Part shown: positions 35,257 to 48,500 of the stretch, piece by piece | How the letters are laid out: each line of letters begins with the position of its first letter | Position numbering within the stretch: the stretch's first letter is position 1 | Source of the DNA: Mermis nigrescens | Taxonomy: Eukaryota; Nematoda; Enoplea; Mermithida; Mermithidae | NCBI GenBank assembly: GCA_036768485.1 | Contig: JAVLUZ010000700.1 | Span: 240,451-304,450, forward strand | Reading direction: 5' to 3' | Length of the DNA stretch: 64,000 bases | Notes under the pieces: generated by a model | Told to the model about the DNA's origin: nothing | The model's input: the letters and a program-made list of their open reading frames with translations, nothing else | Database searches by the model: none | Translations under genes and position numbers: made by a program

Positions 35257-35864
35257 ATTGTCTGTTTCATTTAACTTTGCGGTTTTCTTCTGAATTTTCC
35301 ACATGAATCAGGCTACAAAAGCGGTTCAAACTTTTGATGCAGTAATGTCGCTTAGCACAACTAGGGTCTACGACGTTTTGGCGCCGCCGTTTTGGCGCTA
35401 GCCTTATAAATTATTCTAATGAAATCAATTTTGAAGCAATTTCAAAATAAATTACATATTCAGAAAGCAGGTTCTATAAGCTACAACATAGCATGTTCTT
35501 CTTTTCAATTCGATGAGTATTCATTTGTGTACGACTGAGAAATTGTATAAAATCCAGAGTATTTTTAGATGCATTTAATTATCTCACTAAATTCAAATAA
35601 ATTTTAAACGTTATTTATACCATCACGTAGAAAATTAAATGGGCTTTCAGAATCTGTATTATACTCTAATTATAAATAAAATGTAAATAATTAATATTAC
35701 AAAGGGTATGGCGCCAAAACGACGGCGCTAAAACGACCCATTTCGTACGTCTCTATATGACTTGACATACTGTAGAATATCATATTTATTGTAATAAATT
35801 AAAAAACTTTTGTAGTCGCTTCAAACTTCTCCGAAAACCTCAAAGTTAAATGAAACAGACTATT
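35257..35864. mobile_element. MITE P, copy 1, carrying J
   Basis: Inverted ends TTGTCTGTTTCATTTAACTT and AAGTTAAATGAAACAGACTA. A second copy is at 54026-54250. A TA target duplication as in Tc1/mariner is possible but not proven. Element J is inside. Confidence 0.65.
35364..35748. mobile_element. MITE J, copy 1
   Basis: Ends carry ACGTTTTGGCGCCGCCGTTT and, inverted, the GTTTTAGCGCCGTCGTTTTG form. It matches 37908-38279 over its length (e.g. CAATTCGATGAGTATTCATT). Confidence 0.75.
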
Positions 35865-35966
35865 GATACTGAAATTTCTGCGTAATAGAAGCTAAATCAA
35901 AGAAAGGAATAAATATTAGCAAAGCATCTCATTAGTGTGAATGGATTAAGCTCATTCGTTCACATT

Positions 35967-35972
35967 TTTATT
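35967..35972 (-). terminator. Possible polyadenylation signal of the CDF gene
   Basis: AATAAA on the minus strand, about 285 bp after the CDF stop codon. Position is plausible; no transcript evidence is available from sequence. Confidence 0.35.
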
Positions 35973-36254
35973 CATTAAAAGCAAAGCATATAGAGTTCAC
36001 ATTAAGAAAGCAAAATTAATCACGATGGAATAAAATTAAAATTCTGACTGAACATTCCAAGTAGAAACGCAGGTACTTCTGAGTAAATTTTTATGTTTGA
36101 GTAAATTGTGAAAAATGTTTGTTTTCATAGCCTAATTGATACATCGTCTGAAAAGGACTAAGCTTACAGAATGATTTTACATTATGTACATAATGTGCCT
36201 GATAATTATAACCGAATCGAATTTCGGAATTCACAAGGACTTCAGTATAACAAT

Positions 36255-36564
36255 TCAGACGTCTTTGTGTTCTTCCTCAGGACTATGCGTTGTGTCATGA
36301 TCCACGTGCACAAACGTACGCTCAACATAAGGCAAATGCTCGATTTTTCTTTGCAATAACTCACTTATATCGTGCGCCTGGTGCACTGGCATATCCCGAT
36401 CCAACACAATGTGTAGTTCAACTAGAAATTGAGTTCCCAAGTGGTAAACCTTTAAAGTTTCTATTTGAAGAACTTGATCCGGAAAATGATCCAAAGCGAC
36501 GTGCAAAATACGACAGTAGAATTCGGGTTGAGCAGCCCGGCCTGATAAAATTCGCATATGTTGC
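36255..36564 (-). CDS. CDF transporter exon e (C-terminal domain, stop)
   Basis: Acceptor AATATTTTTAG|G. Encodes LSGRAAQPEFYCRIL, VYHLGTQFLVELHIVLDRDM, AHDISELLQRKIEHLPYVER and FVHVDHDTTHSPEEEHKDV before the stop. This is the ferredoxin-like cytosolic dimerisation domain of CDF proteins. Confidence 0.93.
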
Positions 36565-39500
36565 CTAAAAATATTGAAAGTCATGTTTAAACTCATAATT
36601 GTTTAGACTATTGCAATTTATTCGGTTTATCACATTGAAATCGATCTCTTAATTCATCTCTACAGTCCGCTTTTTCTCACAATGTATGTATTCCTACATC
36701 CTTAGATTCTCAGATTTCTGGAATAGAATCGTAATAAATGTCAGATATGTGCATTCGAGAAAAATCTATACTTCAACCCAACAAAATTTACTAAAGTGCT
36801 ATTTTCGAGCTTATAATATCTAGAAACAAACACACAAACACACACACTCACACAAACACAATTCATCGTAACGATACATAGCTAAAAATAAAATAATTCT
36901 CACTTGATAATCTCTGAACAAGTGCCTTTTTCATGCGTGACCAAATTGTTTTCAAAGGCACGAGAAAAATAGTACTTGTATTTATTCATTGTTATAGACC
37001 TTTATCTGCGAATCCCTAGCGAAAGACACAAGAATGTGCTAAACAGTTAGACTTACTCTAAGCAACGCAAAAATCGAAGTATATTCTGCGGCCAATGAAA
37101 AATCATGGTGTAGTCACAAAACATTTTTCACTGTTTCGCAAAAGAGCATTGAAGTAGGTTAGGTTTCATAAATGAGCAATGCATTATCTATTTCATGAAA
37201 CCTTTACCTTCCAAAATGCTTTGACATAAAAGATAATATCAGTGTAAACTTTACACCTCCATGGCTAACTCAATGTTAAGTCTTTGCATAAAAAAACCAC
37301 AGAAATTTTCTTTTGATCTTCCCAACTAAAGTAATCGAAATACTCGCCATACAATCGAAATTACTGCAGAAAATCTGCAGAAACGCGCTTAGGCCGCAAA
37401 ACTTCGATTTTTGCGTTGTTTAGAGGAAGTCTAACTGTTTAGCACAGTTTAATGACTTTTGTGGGTATAGGGAAGTTTTCCTAGTCCCCTCATTTTACGT
37501 CTATAAAAACGAATAAATCTATGTATATTCACCTTTTTTGCTGTATCGAAGCGTTTTTCCTTGCCTAGCATTCAACTTTTTATTAGCACAATTTGACGAA
37601 ATCATTATGGCGCATGTAAGACAATATGATGGAATAAAGATGTGCAAGAACATGGACAGCAGCAAGGTTGTTATTAAAAATTGCCTTCTCGTTGTTAAAA
37701 AACAACTACTTTAAACATAGGAAAAAATCCTATATTAAAGTGCCCTTTGGATCAATTTAAAATTTAGCGTTAATATCACCTAAATACATTTCAAACCAGA
37801 AATGTTTGAGGAAAGTTAAACCCAGAATTTGCATAAATCAAAAGTTAACTGCTATAGACAACAATTTTTAATGTTCATATATCAAAAGGAAGACAACAAT
37901 TGGTAGGGTCTACGGCCTTTTGGCACCAGCAACTTAAAAATTATTCTAATTAAATCTATTTTGAAGCAATTTTAAAATAAATTATGTATTTTAGAAAGCA
38001 GGTTCGACAAGCTACAAAATGGCATATTGTTCTTTTCGATTCGATGAGTATCTATTCGTGTACGACTGAAAAACTGTAGAAAATCCATTGTATTTTTAGA
38101 TGCATTAAATTACCTCACTAAATTCAAAGATATTCTAGAAGTAATTTATAACATCACGTAGAGAATTGAATGAGCTTTCAGAATCTGTATTATACTTTAC
38201 TCATAAATGAAATATAAATAATTAATAATATTACAAAGAGTGTGGCGCCAAAACGGCGGCGCCAAAATGTCCCATTCCGCAATTGGTAGGTAGATAATTT
38301 ATTGATCTTAACTGACGCCAATTAAATGACGTACTTACCTAATTAAATTAGATTGTGCCCCGGTTCCTCGCGCGTCCCTTTTCCTCGCGCATCCCATTTC
38401 CTCGTGCGTCCCATTTCCTCGCGTGTCCCTTTTCTTCGAAAATCCCATTTCCTCGTGCGTCCCAGTTCCTCGAGTGTCGCATTTCCTCGTGCGTCCCATT
38501 TCCTCGTGTGTCCCACTTCCTCGTGCGTCCCATTTCCTCGCGTGTCCCATTACTTCGAAAATCCCATATCCTCACGCTTCCCATCTCCCCAGAAGGCAAA
38601 ATAGTCAACATAAAAACCAAAAAGCCCCTTCCAGAATTTAATTTTTTAAATTTTTTTATTTTTTTCTCAACTTTTTGACGCCAATGGATAGAGCTTGACG
38701 AGAAACGCCGAAAAATGATGTTTTTTCGCAATATTTTTTCACCTCCTAATTTCGTGCAATTCTGACATTTAAAATAGGTACATTGAGATCCATCTGATAA
38801 AGGAGAACTTTTATTCTTTTGCAATAACCAAAAATAATTCGGCATTGTTCGGCTTTCGAATTTCAGCAGAGTTGAGCTGCCACTGCCATGCTAAGTTAAC
38901 ATGAAAACTGCTTCCCCAAAATCATGAGCCATTTTTAAGACGCAGCCTAGTCTTACGAACGAATAAAACCGCAATGCATGGATTCGTTCAGTGACAAGGG
39001 TGATCCAGGAGAGGACAACACTCGCAATAGTCAAATAGAAATGCACGCTGTTTTATGACTTTTTGTTACAATGATGAAATAAATAGCAAATGTATCAATC
39101 TGGGAAAGTAAATACAGAAATCACGTGTTTTGGAACTTTAGTCCTGGTCCACGAGTAAACAAAGTAAAAATTTATTCTAACAATTATTTTTACGTATTAA
39201 ATTACAAGTAAGCTGGATTAGAGGTACATATTACATAGAAAGGTGTCTTTTTTCATGAAAAGTTCCTCCGATAGCAATATTGATGAATTTCAAGCAGTTA
39301 CGGACCCGCGAGAACACAGAACAGGCGAAGAAATGGGACACCCGAAGAAGTGGGATGCGCTTTCCTCCATGAGCATGAGTATTACCTACCACTTGATTAA
39401 CATTTGTCGAGCAAGTAGGACGCACGAGGAAATGGGACACACGAGATGGTACACGCGAGGATATGAGACGCACGAAGAAAAGGGACGCACGAGGAAATGG

Positions 39501-42500
39501 GATATGCGAAGAAAAGGGACACGCGAGGAAACGGGACGCACGAAGAAATAGGATTGTCTACAGTAATTAATTTCCACGTTACATCATTGGCGAAGAAATG
39601 GGACGCGCGAGGAAACGGGATGCGCGAAGAAACGGGACACGCGAGGAAACGAGATAATACCTTAAATTAAGATCCAGCATTGACAGAAACAGCGAACGAA
39701 TTGCCGTAATAAAATGTTGGCCGCCAGCAACCGAACGCAATTGGCCAATGCACGGAAGCAATGGAAAAAACCAACGACCAATCCAGCATTAAGGATCCGG
39801 CCAAAATTGAACTATCAAGCCAATACGCTAGCAAATGCGAACAATGCAAAAAATGTGTGAGCTGCATACATTTCAAAAATGGAGAGACAGAAATTTGCAT
39901 GGATTTAGAATGGAAAATATTGACGTTCCGCCTACTAAGCGGAGAAGCTGGCTGAATAAAATGTTTTTTTCCCGCCCCATACTCTTTATACTAAACAGCT
40001 TATTACTTTTTCAACTATCACTTTTTGTGAAAAAATGAAAGCACTCCAAATTTTTTTTTAATTGTCTACATTTTAAAACCAACCAGACTGAACAGAATGC
40101 AAAACTGAGTTAGTTAACTTGTTCCACTAGCAAATAGTAAAACTCAGTATACTTTACACCCTTGCACAACAACCATTGAGTGTAAAGAAATTTTTAAGTC
40201 TCAGATTCGTAGCCTATAAACCAAGGGCAACATTAACAAAAATTGGCCCTCCGCAATCCATTTGAATTGTTAGTTTAGACTTTATACGCTCATTACCTAA
40301 TCGGTATTGAGTGTAAACAAATAAAAAATGCTAAGTTGTATTTTATATTATCTATCTTTAAAAAATCGCGCCTCCCAGGTGTGTGCCGTTATTGCTGTCA
40401 GGGGGGCATGAAATTCGCACTCGCTGCGATTAACATACATAAGAAAAAAGGGTACCCAAATATATTATAGATACGCGCTATCGCGCTACCTATGATACGT
40501 GCATTATAACACGTAAAATAAATAAATAAAATTTAACACAAATATAAATCTAATCATATAGTTAAATGTACCTGCCGCTAAAAAACCAAGTTATGCAAAT
40601 ATAGCCACTGACAATAATAGCTCCCACAGGATCGAGGAATCTTAAGCAGTGATAATAATAAGCTAAGTAGGCACACAATATTGCTACTGTATTCGAAACG
40701 CAATCGTTTCTATGGTCCAGAGTCAGAACAGCTAAAGCGGGGCTGTTTACGAGTTTACACAGCACGAACAAAACGAGTTTGCATAATATCGTAAACACCA
40801 TCATCAAGACGGTGGGAAGTCTGACGTCAATGTTAATCCTAAAAAGAAAGTCGAAAAAGTTAGGAAAATTTTACAGATTCGGAATGGAAGAAAGATAGTT
40901 GCAAAGTGCGGATTCTTCAGCTTGTCGGCTTGGAATTTTTTATTATTGTATTAATTTTTCACTGTAAAAAGGGCTTCTTCTATCATCCTCTCGTGGCGGA
41001 TGGTATATTTTGAAACTATTCTCATTGATGTTTATTGTGTTTTATTTAACAGTTGACGCATTTAGCAAACTATCGTAGCATCCCAAAATATTCTGCTATA
41101 GTAATAAGACCTTTTAAGCCCTAAAGCGGAAATGGGCTCTTTAGAGATGTATCATTATTTCAACCACCTTTGTTGAGCAATTTGCGGCTGAGCAAACGAG
41201 GCTCCTTACGCAGTTAAAAATATTATTAAGGGTCCAACCCGATATGTGAGAAAAGGGGGCACTACCATTTTGATGTATATCTGTGATTTTTAAGCCCAAA
41301 AAGACATTTTCAACTAGAACATCAGAATGAAGAATGATGCATTTTTTGAGAATGCCAAAAATGAATGAAAATTTAAAAGTATCCGCAAAAATGCTTGAAT
41401 TTAATTAGAAACTGTGGATGGTTTGGAAAACTTCGCTGGCTAACCCTTCAGACGGGCCAAGCTCTGCATCTATGATTCCAATCAGAGGTGTACACCTAGG
41501 GGTCGATTAGTAAAAAATTTACACTTTTTGGCTGAATTCGAACAATTTGGCAAAACGTTTTCATGTTTACTGTTTTCTCTCCATTTAAACCTGAATTTTC
41601 ACAGAATCCTTTGCTCCTTCTGGGAAGCTCTGGAGCCTTTATACCTCGTAACGTGCACGTCTGATTGAAACAACAAGAAGAAAGAAATGGAAAATCTCCG
41701 ATAAAATACGAGCAAAATGAAGACCAAACAAACAAAAGACGTTATCCTTTGGAATGAGGTAATAAAGTTGGCTTTTGCACTATTCAAGCGCTATAAACCT
41801 TTTTTACGACCTATCTAGCGCAAGAAAACTTTCCGATTGAATAGTCCAGACCGGGCTGATCACAGACTACGGCCATACAGTCCATCATACAGTGCACCTT
41901 GAGGTCGAAGTCACCGCAACGCAGGTGAGGAATTAGGTTCTTGTGCTCCAGAGAGAACAAAAATAAATTCATTCGCACTTCTTCAAAAATCGTATGAAAT
42001 TATCACTCAACTATAAATTGGGATAGTTTCTATGCTGCTGCTTTAATGTTAAAGCACCTTATTAGACTGCACTATTCAAAAAATTGAAGAATATTATTAC
42101 CCTTCTGAGTCTTTATACATCTCTCACTGTGAAGACACGGACCCTGAATAAAACAAGAACGTAGAGGAAGTCAGCGTTTTGCTGCAGAAGGAGAAGCGGA
42201 AGATTTTTATGGCCAGAGGAGAGCACTCAAACTTTAAAACGATTATTGAAAATACTTCAAGCGCTCGAAATCGTCCTCAAACCGTGAAAGAACTATTGCC
42301 ATTTGGTTTTTAGCCTAAATTTTTTTGAAAGAACTGCATCTCGATAGAGCTAAAATTTCTAGACCCAGCTTAATTCCCAGACGGGAGTAAGTTCGCAGAC
42401 GGGCTATATAATCTAATAACCGTAGTTATCTTGCTTACCAAAAATCTAAAATAGACTTTTCTCATGCTAAAGTTTCATTAAAACAATTACCTCAACTAGC

Positions 42501-45500
42501 CTATGCAATAATTTTGTCGAGTTTGCTAATCAAAATCATCCATTAGTGATTTTTGATCGAAAATTATTGTTAGTACTTTTCACATTCGATCATGCTTCGG
42601 CTATATAGATTATTTTTACTTGTCACCGATAAGGGCCTCAAACGATTTGCTTATAATCTGCACATTTGAAACACCCATTATAACGCTGACAATAACGCTA
42701 CCGAGTGGCTCCATTCGAGTGCATCCACGCGGATACAGATATGGATCCCGTCTACGAATTTCTCGCACAGTATACCTTCAAAAGGCAAAAATTTTCATAA
42801 TCAGCGATTGGAATTGGTGTCACCCCGTATTTATAGAAGGAACGATTGGGGCACGCACGACCATCCCTGTCGGCAGTGACGGATCGAGAATTTTCTGACA
42901 AGGGCGGAAGCCTGAATTTTCCTAATAGTGTCCAAATTGTTCAAAAAATTCGTCCATTGTGCTTAAACCGGTTTTAAGCTGTCTTTTGAATGACAGAATC
43001 ATTTGTGATCTGAAAAAATTGGAAATTTTTGAAAATTTTTTCCAAAAAACGCGCAAAATTAGTAGGAAAATTAGCGCAAAGTGTCGAAAAATGCTCGAGA
43101 AATCATTTTAAAAACTAAATAATATTCGTTCTGTACATAAACAACTCTTCTAACGTAAAAATAAAGTTTTAAGAGCGCTTAGGAAGTCAGTAAATGTCAT
43201 TAATGAGTAATAACCGGCGCGATACGCCGGAAAAAACGTGGTAAAAATGACTAGAATTATCAAAAAATGCGCAGCATTCTCTGTTGCGCCTAAGTACTTT
43301 TTGACCGAAAGGGCGGCCGCTCCACCGCCCCCTCTAGATCCGCGCCTGCCCCTCGGCCGAAAACATTTATTGAAAGGTAGTATAATGTAACATGAGACGG
43401 AACAATCGCGTGATTTGTTAGAAAAGCTTTAAATTTCGATTTATCTCAATTAAGCACGATCAAAAAATGACAATATTCACGACATATTGAGAAAGGTGAG
43501 AATACTCTACCGAAAAGTTAAAATCCTATTATATTAATGGATAAAGCGCGTTGAAAAACGTCGAATAAATGCGGTTTTTACAATCTATCCTTACGTAATT
43601 TCCGGAGATTTTGGATGACCGGAAAGAAGGACACCGTTTATATTTAGCACCTACAATTGTGTTCTAGATGAATAGGCATCAGATCAATAGAAAATTTATT
43701 TCTAGACAAGAATACGTGTGAAACATGTTTTTAATGAAAACCAATTGAGAAAAAGATAAATTACTGTAAGTCGCCAAGAATTTGAAATGGAAATTTTCCA
43801 AACTTTCTCCAACTGTCGCCACTAACCTCCTAGTTTTAGCCAGAAAAGTGAATTCAATTGAATACAACGATTTCTCAATACTCTTACGAATGAACCTTAT
43901 TTTTCATCTCAAGGGAAATGGTTTTTGAATTCTCCTAGATACCTGAATATTAGAGGTTTTGAAAGGATATTTTCTGTCCTTCAATAAAATATTTTGATAA
44001 CACGATTCTATGATATTTTCAAGTAAAATTTCGCGTCGTCCGAGAAGAGGCAGTCTTATAATTGCATCTTTTTCATAAGGAACTCACTGTAAAAAAACTG
44101 AAAGTGGCAGTGAGCATTATTTTAAGATTTTCTGAAGAAACTATGCAGTTTCATTATTTCCCTGCATTATCCTACCTTTCCAAAATCTTTACAGATCTAG
44201 GGGGCAGTGTACGCCTTGCTGCTGTCTATTTTTCACTATTGTCGCTTGAGGTGAGATATTGCGATTTTTGGGCTACAGTCTGAGTCTGAGTTACATGTTA
44301 AGTTTTAATTTTGCTTTAAAAAATTTAGTGAATAAAAAAGACGTAACCGAATAATTAATCATGAAAGGTCAGCATAATATTTTACTGAAACAACTCGATG
44401 GAAAAAGAAAAAAGGTAGAACCAGGAATATAGAAAATCACAAGAAAGGAAAGGGAAATCGTATCAATTATAAAAGAAACCACGCCTTTCCAAGATAAAAT
44501 GCCATTACTCGATGAAAGCTTTTTTGCAAAGTGTTTACACTGGCAAGTCAAAATTCCTTGAGATTAACATTTTCTCTGATCATGATTCAGATATGATTAA
44601 TGAAAGCTGATGAGACTTGAAGAGACGATTCAGTTTATCCTTTCCTGTAAAACTTTTTGGTTCAGAGCTTACAGATTAGTGAGCAAAACCGAGAATTACC
44701 AAAATTTCTCTCTAGTCATCATGACTTTGGGTGCATTGAATAAAAAGTTAACAGATTAATTCTTTTAATGATGCAACGTGCTTTAATTCGAGCTACAAAA
44801 AGTAAACAGTGTCACTTTTCCCACACTGAGCTTGGGTCCCCACCACTTGAGCGAATCGTAAATACTATAGAACCTTACCTGACGTTGACAGCCCATCTCA
44901 AGTTCTCGAGAAACTTAACTTCAGAATATAGAATAAAGTGAGTTTAACTTTTTATTATTCCACATTTGCCACCGTATTAGGAGAAAAAACTGTTTGGGGC
45001 AGTGTCCAGACCAGACAACCAGACACGCAAGCAGGTATTGGAGGGGTAAGACTACCATAATTGAAAAGTGGAAATTTTCTGGGAAGTAGAGACGATTAAA
45101 TAAGAATTAATTAATTAATGAATTAATTAATTATAAATTAATAATTAGCAATTAACTTTTTAGCAATTAATCAGTGTTTGAGGTCATTCAGACTCGAAAG
45201 AGCCCTTTGACTGACCCCAGTCCGGCCATGCTATGCATAGTCCTGACGGAGGGTTGGCGCCTAGACCCTTCAGAATGGAACAAATCGAATTTTTTACGAG
45301 AAAAATTGGAAAAAATAAAGGCTAGAAACCGATAAGAACGAAAAATTCAATAAGTGCTTGAAATTGGTCAGAAAATGTAGATTAGCAGTGTCAACGAAGT
45401 TTTAGCATCTATACTTAATTTTGAAGTCATTTTGGCTCAAAAAACTCAATATTTGACCGCATAGACCGGCTGACCCCAAACCGGCCATTCTGTGCATCCA

Positions 45501-48500
45501 TGGTCCTGTCTGACCCAGTCTGAATTGGTCGCAGGTAACTGTCACTTGAATGCTTGCATAAAAACGGATATAATTGGGATCATTTAACAAGTCCATCACA
45601 CTCAGTTCAACATGCTGAATGTAGACTTTTAACGTACCATGTCACAAAACCAGAAACAAGATCCAGCACTGAATCGATTAAGCTACTTATAATAGCTAAT
45701 GAACCGCTAAGCAACGAGGCAGCGCACTTAGTGGCTGTAAGAGTGACATTGACGCACAGGGACACAACAATCATGACTCGGATACTGGGACGACATCGCG
45801 CGGTGCCTCTTTCTAAAATAAATTAAGTATTCAGGGTCAGGTTTCTAATTCAAGTTAAGGTTAGAATCAAACGTGTTCCTGGGAGGGTTAGGCGTTTTTA
45901 CCTCTTTCACAGAATGGCCACTGACCAGACGTGTTCTTGGGGGGGGGTCGTCCCCCCAGAATGGAATGGCAACTGATACCCCGCAAAATAGCTGCGACCC
46001 CCATAACAGAATTATCGACTTTTTGTAAAAGTTGTAAAAAGTGAGCCTTTTAAAGCGTTTTTGCCCATTTTTGGCTCAAAATTCTCAAATTTTCCGCGCT
46101 TAGCGCCGCATACACATTTTTGACTATATTTTGTTCAATTTTCTCGAATTGTTTTTCACAGTTTTTTCAAAATTTCCTGGGTTTTTTGTTCTAGAAAGAA
46201 CAAGCATGTCCGAAATGTTTAAAAACAGTGTTTTTGACGTGTACCCGTCCTTTTTGCCAACAAAGCACCTTTTGAACTTTCTTTGGACCTCCTAGAATTC
46301 GCATGCTAAACATGTACGGTCAGACTATATGTTTAAGAAATACCAGGTCAGGCATTAGCCTAACTCAAGCTGGTTTCCATATGCGCAAGTTTAAGCAGTC
46401 ACAAACATAAATACAATGCTGCAACATATGATTCACTATTAGCTTACACGAAAACTAGACACAGATTAAGCTAGCATCTTCAAAAGCATTGTTCCGTGAT
46501 TTGATGAACTCGATGCGCGGTCGTAGTATTTAGATAAAAGATGGGTACAAAAATCAAATTTTCCAATTAATCGGTATAATCTATAAAGAGAAATTGAAGA
46601 AAACTTCTGTCTTCGGCGTTCGCACAGTTTCTCAATGCTATTTTAGTTCGATAAAGGAACAAAAATGGAAGAAATACATTTATCACCGTGCTATTATTCA
46701 CTTGCTGCCTAATGCAGTCATTTCTGTTTGCTTAAATGTCAACAAAGATTGTACAATAAATAAGTGTTTATTGCTAAAACAGAACAAATAAATAAAATCA
46801 AATACACCCTTCACTTTTTATATCACAAATAAATTTATGGCACAAAAATCGATTAAATTGCGCTGTCCTTAATCTAGAGTCATTCGTTTAATCTGAAGAT
46901 CTAATTGCACTCAACGAAGCGGCTACTTCCGTAAATTATTCGTGATTTAAGAGTTTTTAGGGCCGCCTTTCAGCAGGCTTCTGGTAACATAAGGAAAGTG
47001 AGGGGAGCGAGCGTACTTTTTGTTGCCAAAAAAGTGAATCGTGCGCAACAACGAAACTCCATTGCAAACCTCTTTTAAGTGCAAAACAGGGCTGATCCAG
47101 GATCAGCTTGGTTTTAAGAAAATAACCATGAGATTTTTCAGCTAAAAAACACTTAGAAATCAACATAAATGCAACAACAGCGTTAAACCTCAATTCATTG
47201 ACGGTTGCTGGTATGGGTAGAATCCGGACAATCAATCAGGGCAATGAAAAGATCAGGACAATGTAGGGTCGAACTGGTCGGGACCGGACAATCAATCAGG
47301 TCAATGACAAAATCAGGACAATGCATTAATTATGTAGGATCGGGCTGGCCGGGACGGGACAAATTGGGTAAAATCCGGACAATCAATCAGGACAATGACA
47401 AAATCAATACAATGGCAGTGGGGTAGTTCTGAAACTATGCGAGGGTGCCCAAAGGGGGCCTGATGGGGATTCACTACCGCCACCAAGGTCCATGAGCGCC
47501 ACCGAAGTTCACAAGCGCCACTGGGGTTCATAAGCGCCACTGGGGTTCACAAGCGCCACCAGGGTTCACAAGCGCCATCGAGGTTCACAAGCGCCACTAA
47601 GGTGCACAAGCGCCACCAGGGTCAACAAGCACCACCGAGGTCCACATTGGCGCTTGTGGACCTTTGTGGCGCTTATGGACCTCGGTGGTGCTTGTTGACC
47701 CTGGCGGCGCTTATGCACTTTAATGGCGCTTGTGAACTCTGGTGGCGCTTGTGAACATCAGTGGCGCTAATGGATCTTGGTGGTGGTTGTGAACCCCAGT
47801 GGCGCTTGTGGACCCCAGTGGCGCTTGTGAACCTCGGTGGCGCTCATGGACCTTGGTGGCGGTTGTGAACCCCCATCAGGCCCCCTTTGGGCACCCTCGC
47901 TTAGTTCCAGAACTACCCCACTGCCATTGTATTGATTTTGTCATTGTCCTGAATGATTGTCCGGATTTTACCCAATTTTACCCGTCCCGGCCAGTCCGAC
48001 CCTACATATCTAATACATTGTCCTTATCTTTTCATTGTCCTGATTGATTGTCCGGATTCTACCCATTTGTCCTGAGTCCGGTTCCGGATTTTACCAATTT
48101 GTCCTGAGTCTGGTTCCGGTTCCGGGTTTTACACAATTTGTCCTGAGTCTGGATCCGGTTCCGATTCCTGATTATACCTTTTCCCAAAGTTTCCCATATC
48201 ATATTTCTGGTGGTATAGACCAGACGTGTTCTTGAGAGGTTTGGGGGGTTTGACCCCTTAGAATAACAACTGACCCCCACAAAATAGCTGCGACCCCCCA
48301 TAATTATCGATTTTTCGCAAAAGTTGCAAAAAGTCTTCCCTTTCAAGCGTTTTTAGCTCATTTTGGCTCAAAAATTTCAAATTTGCAGCGCTTCGCGCCA
48401 TATACACATTTTTTGACTATATTTTGTACAATTTACTCAATGTTTTCAATTTTTTCACGTTTTTATGTTCTAGAAAGAACAAGCATGGTCGGAAACGTCA

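Noticed and set aside
36290..36568. 92-codon plus-strand frame opposite CDF exon e
   Set aside because: It is the antisense shadow of a well-supported exon with conserved CDF motifs on the minus strand.
38353..38845. Open frames through the 17-bp repeat (SRVPFPRASHFLV-type repeats)
   Set aside because: Several frames on both strands are open only because the repeat unit lacks stops. Composition is that of the DNA repeat, not a protein.
47440..47660. Regularly spaced GCGCCACC units looking like a CRISPR array
   Set aside because: The units are contiguous, variable and mirrored in the other arm of a palindrome; the context is a eukaryotic intron. No spacers and no cas genes.
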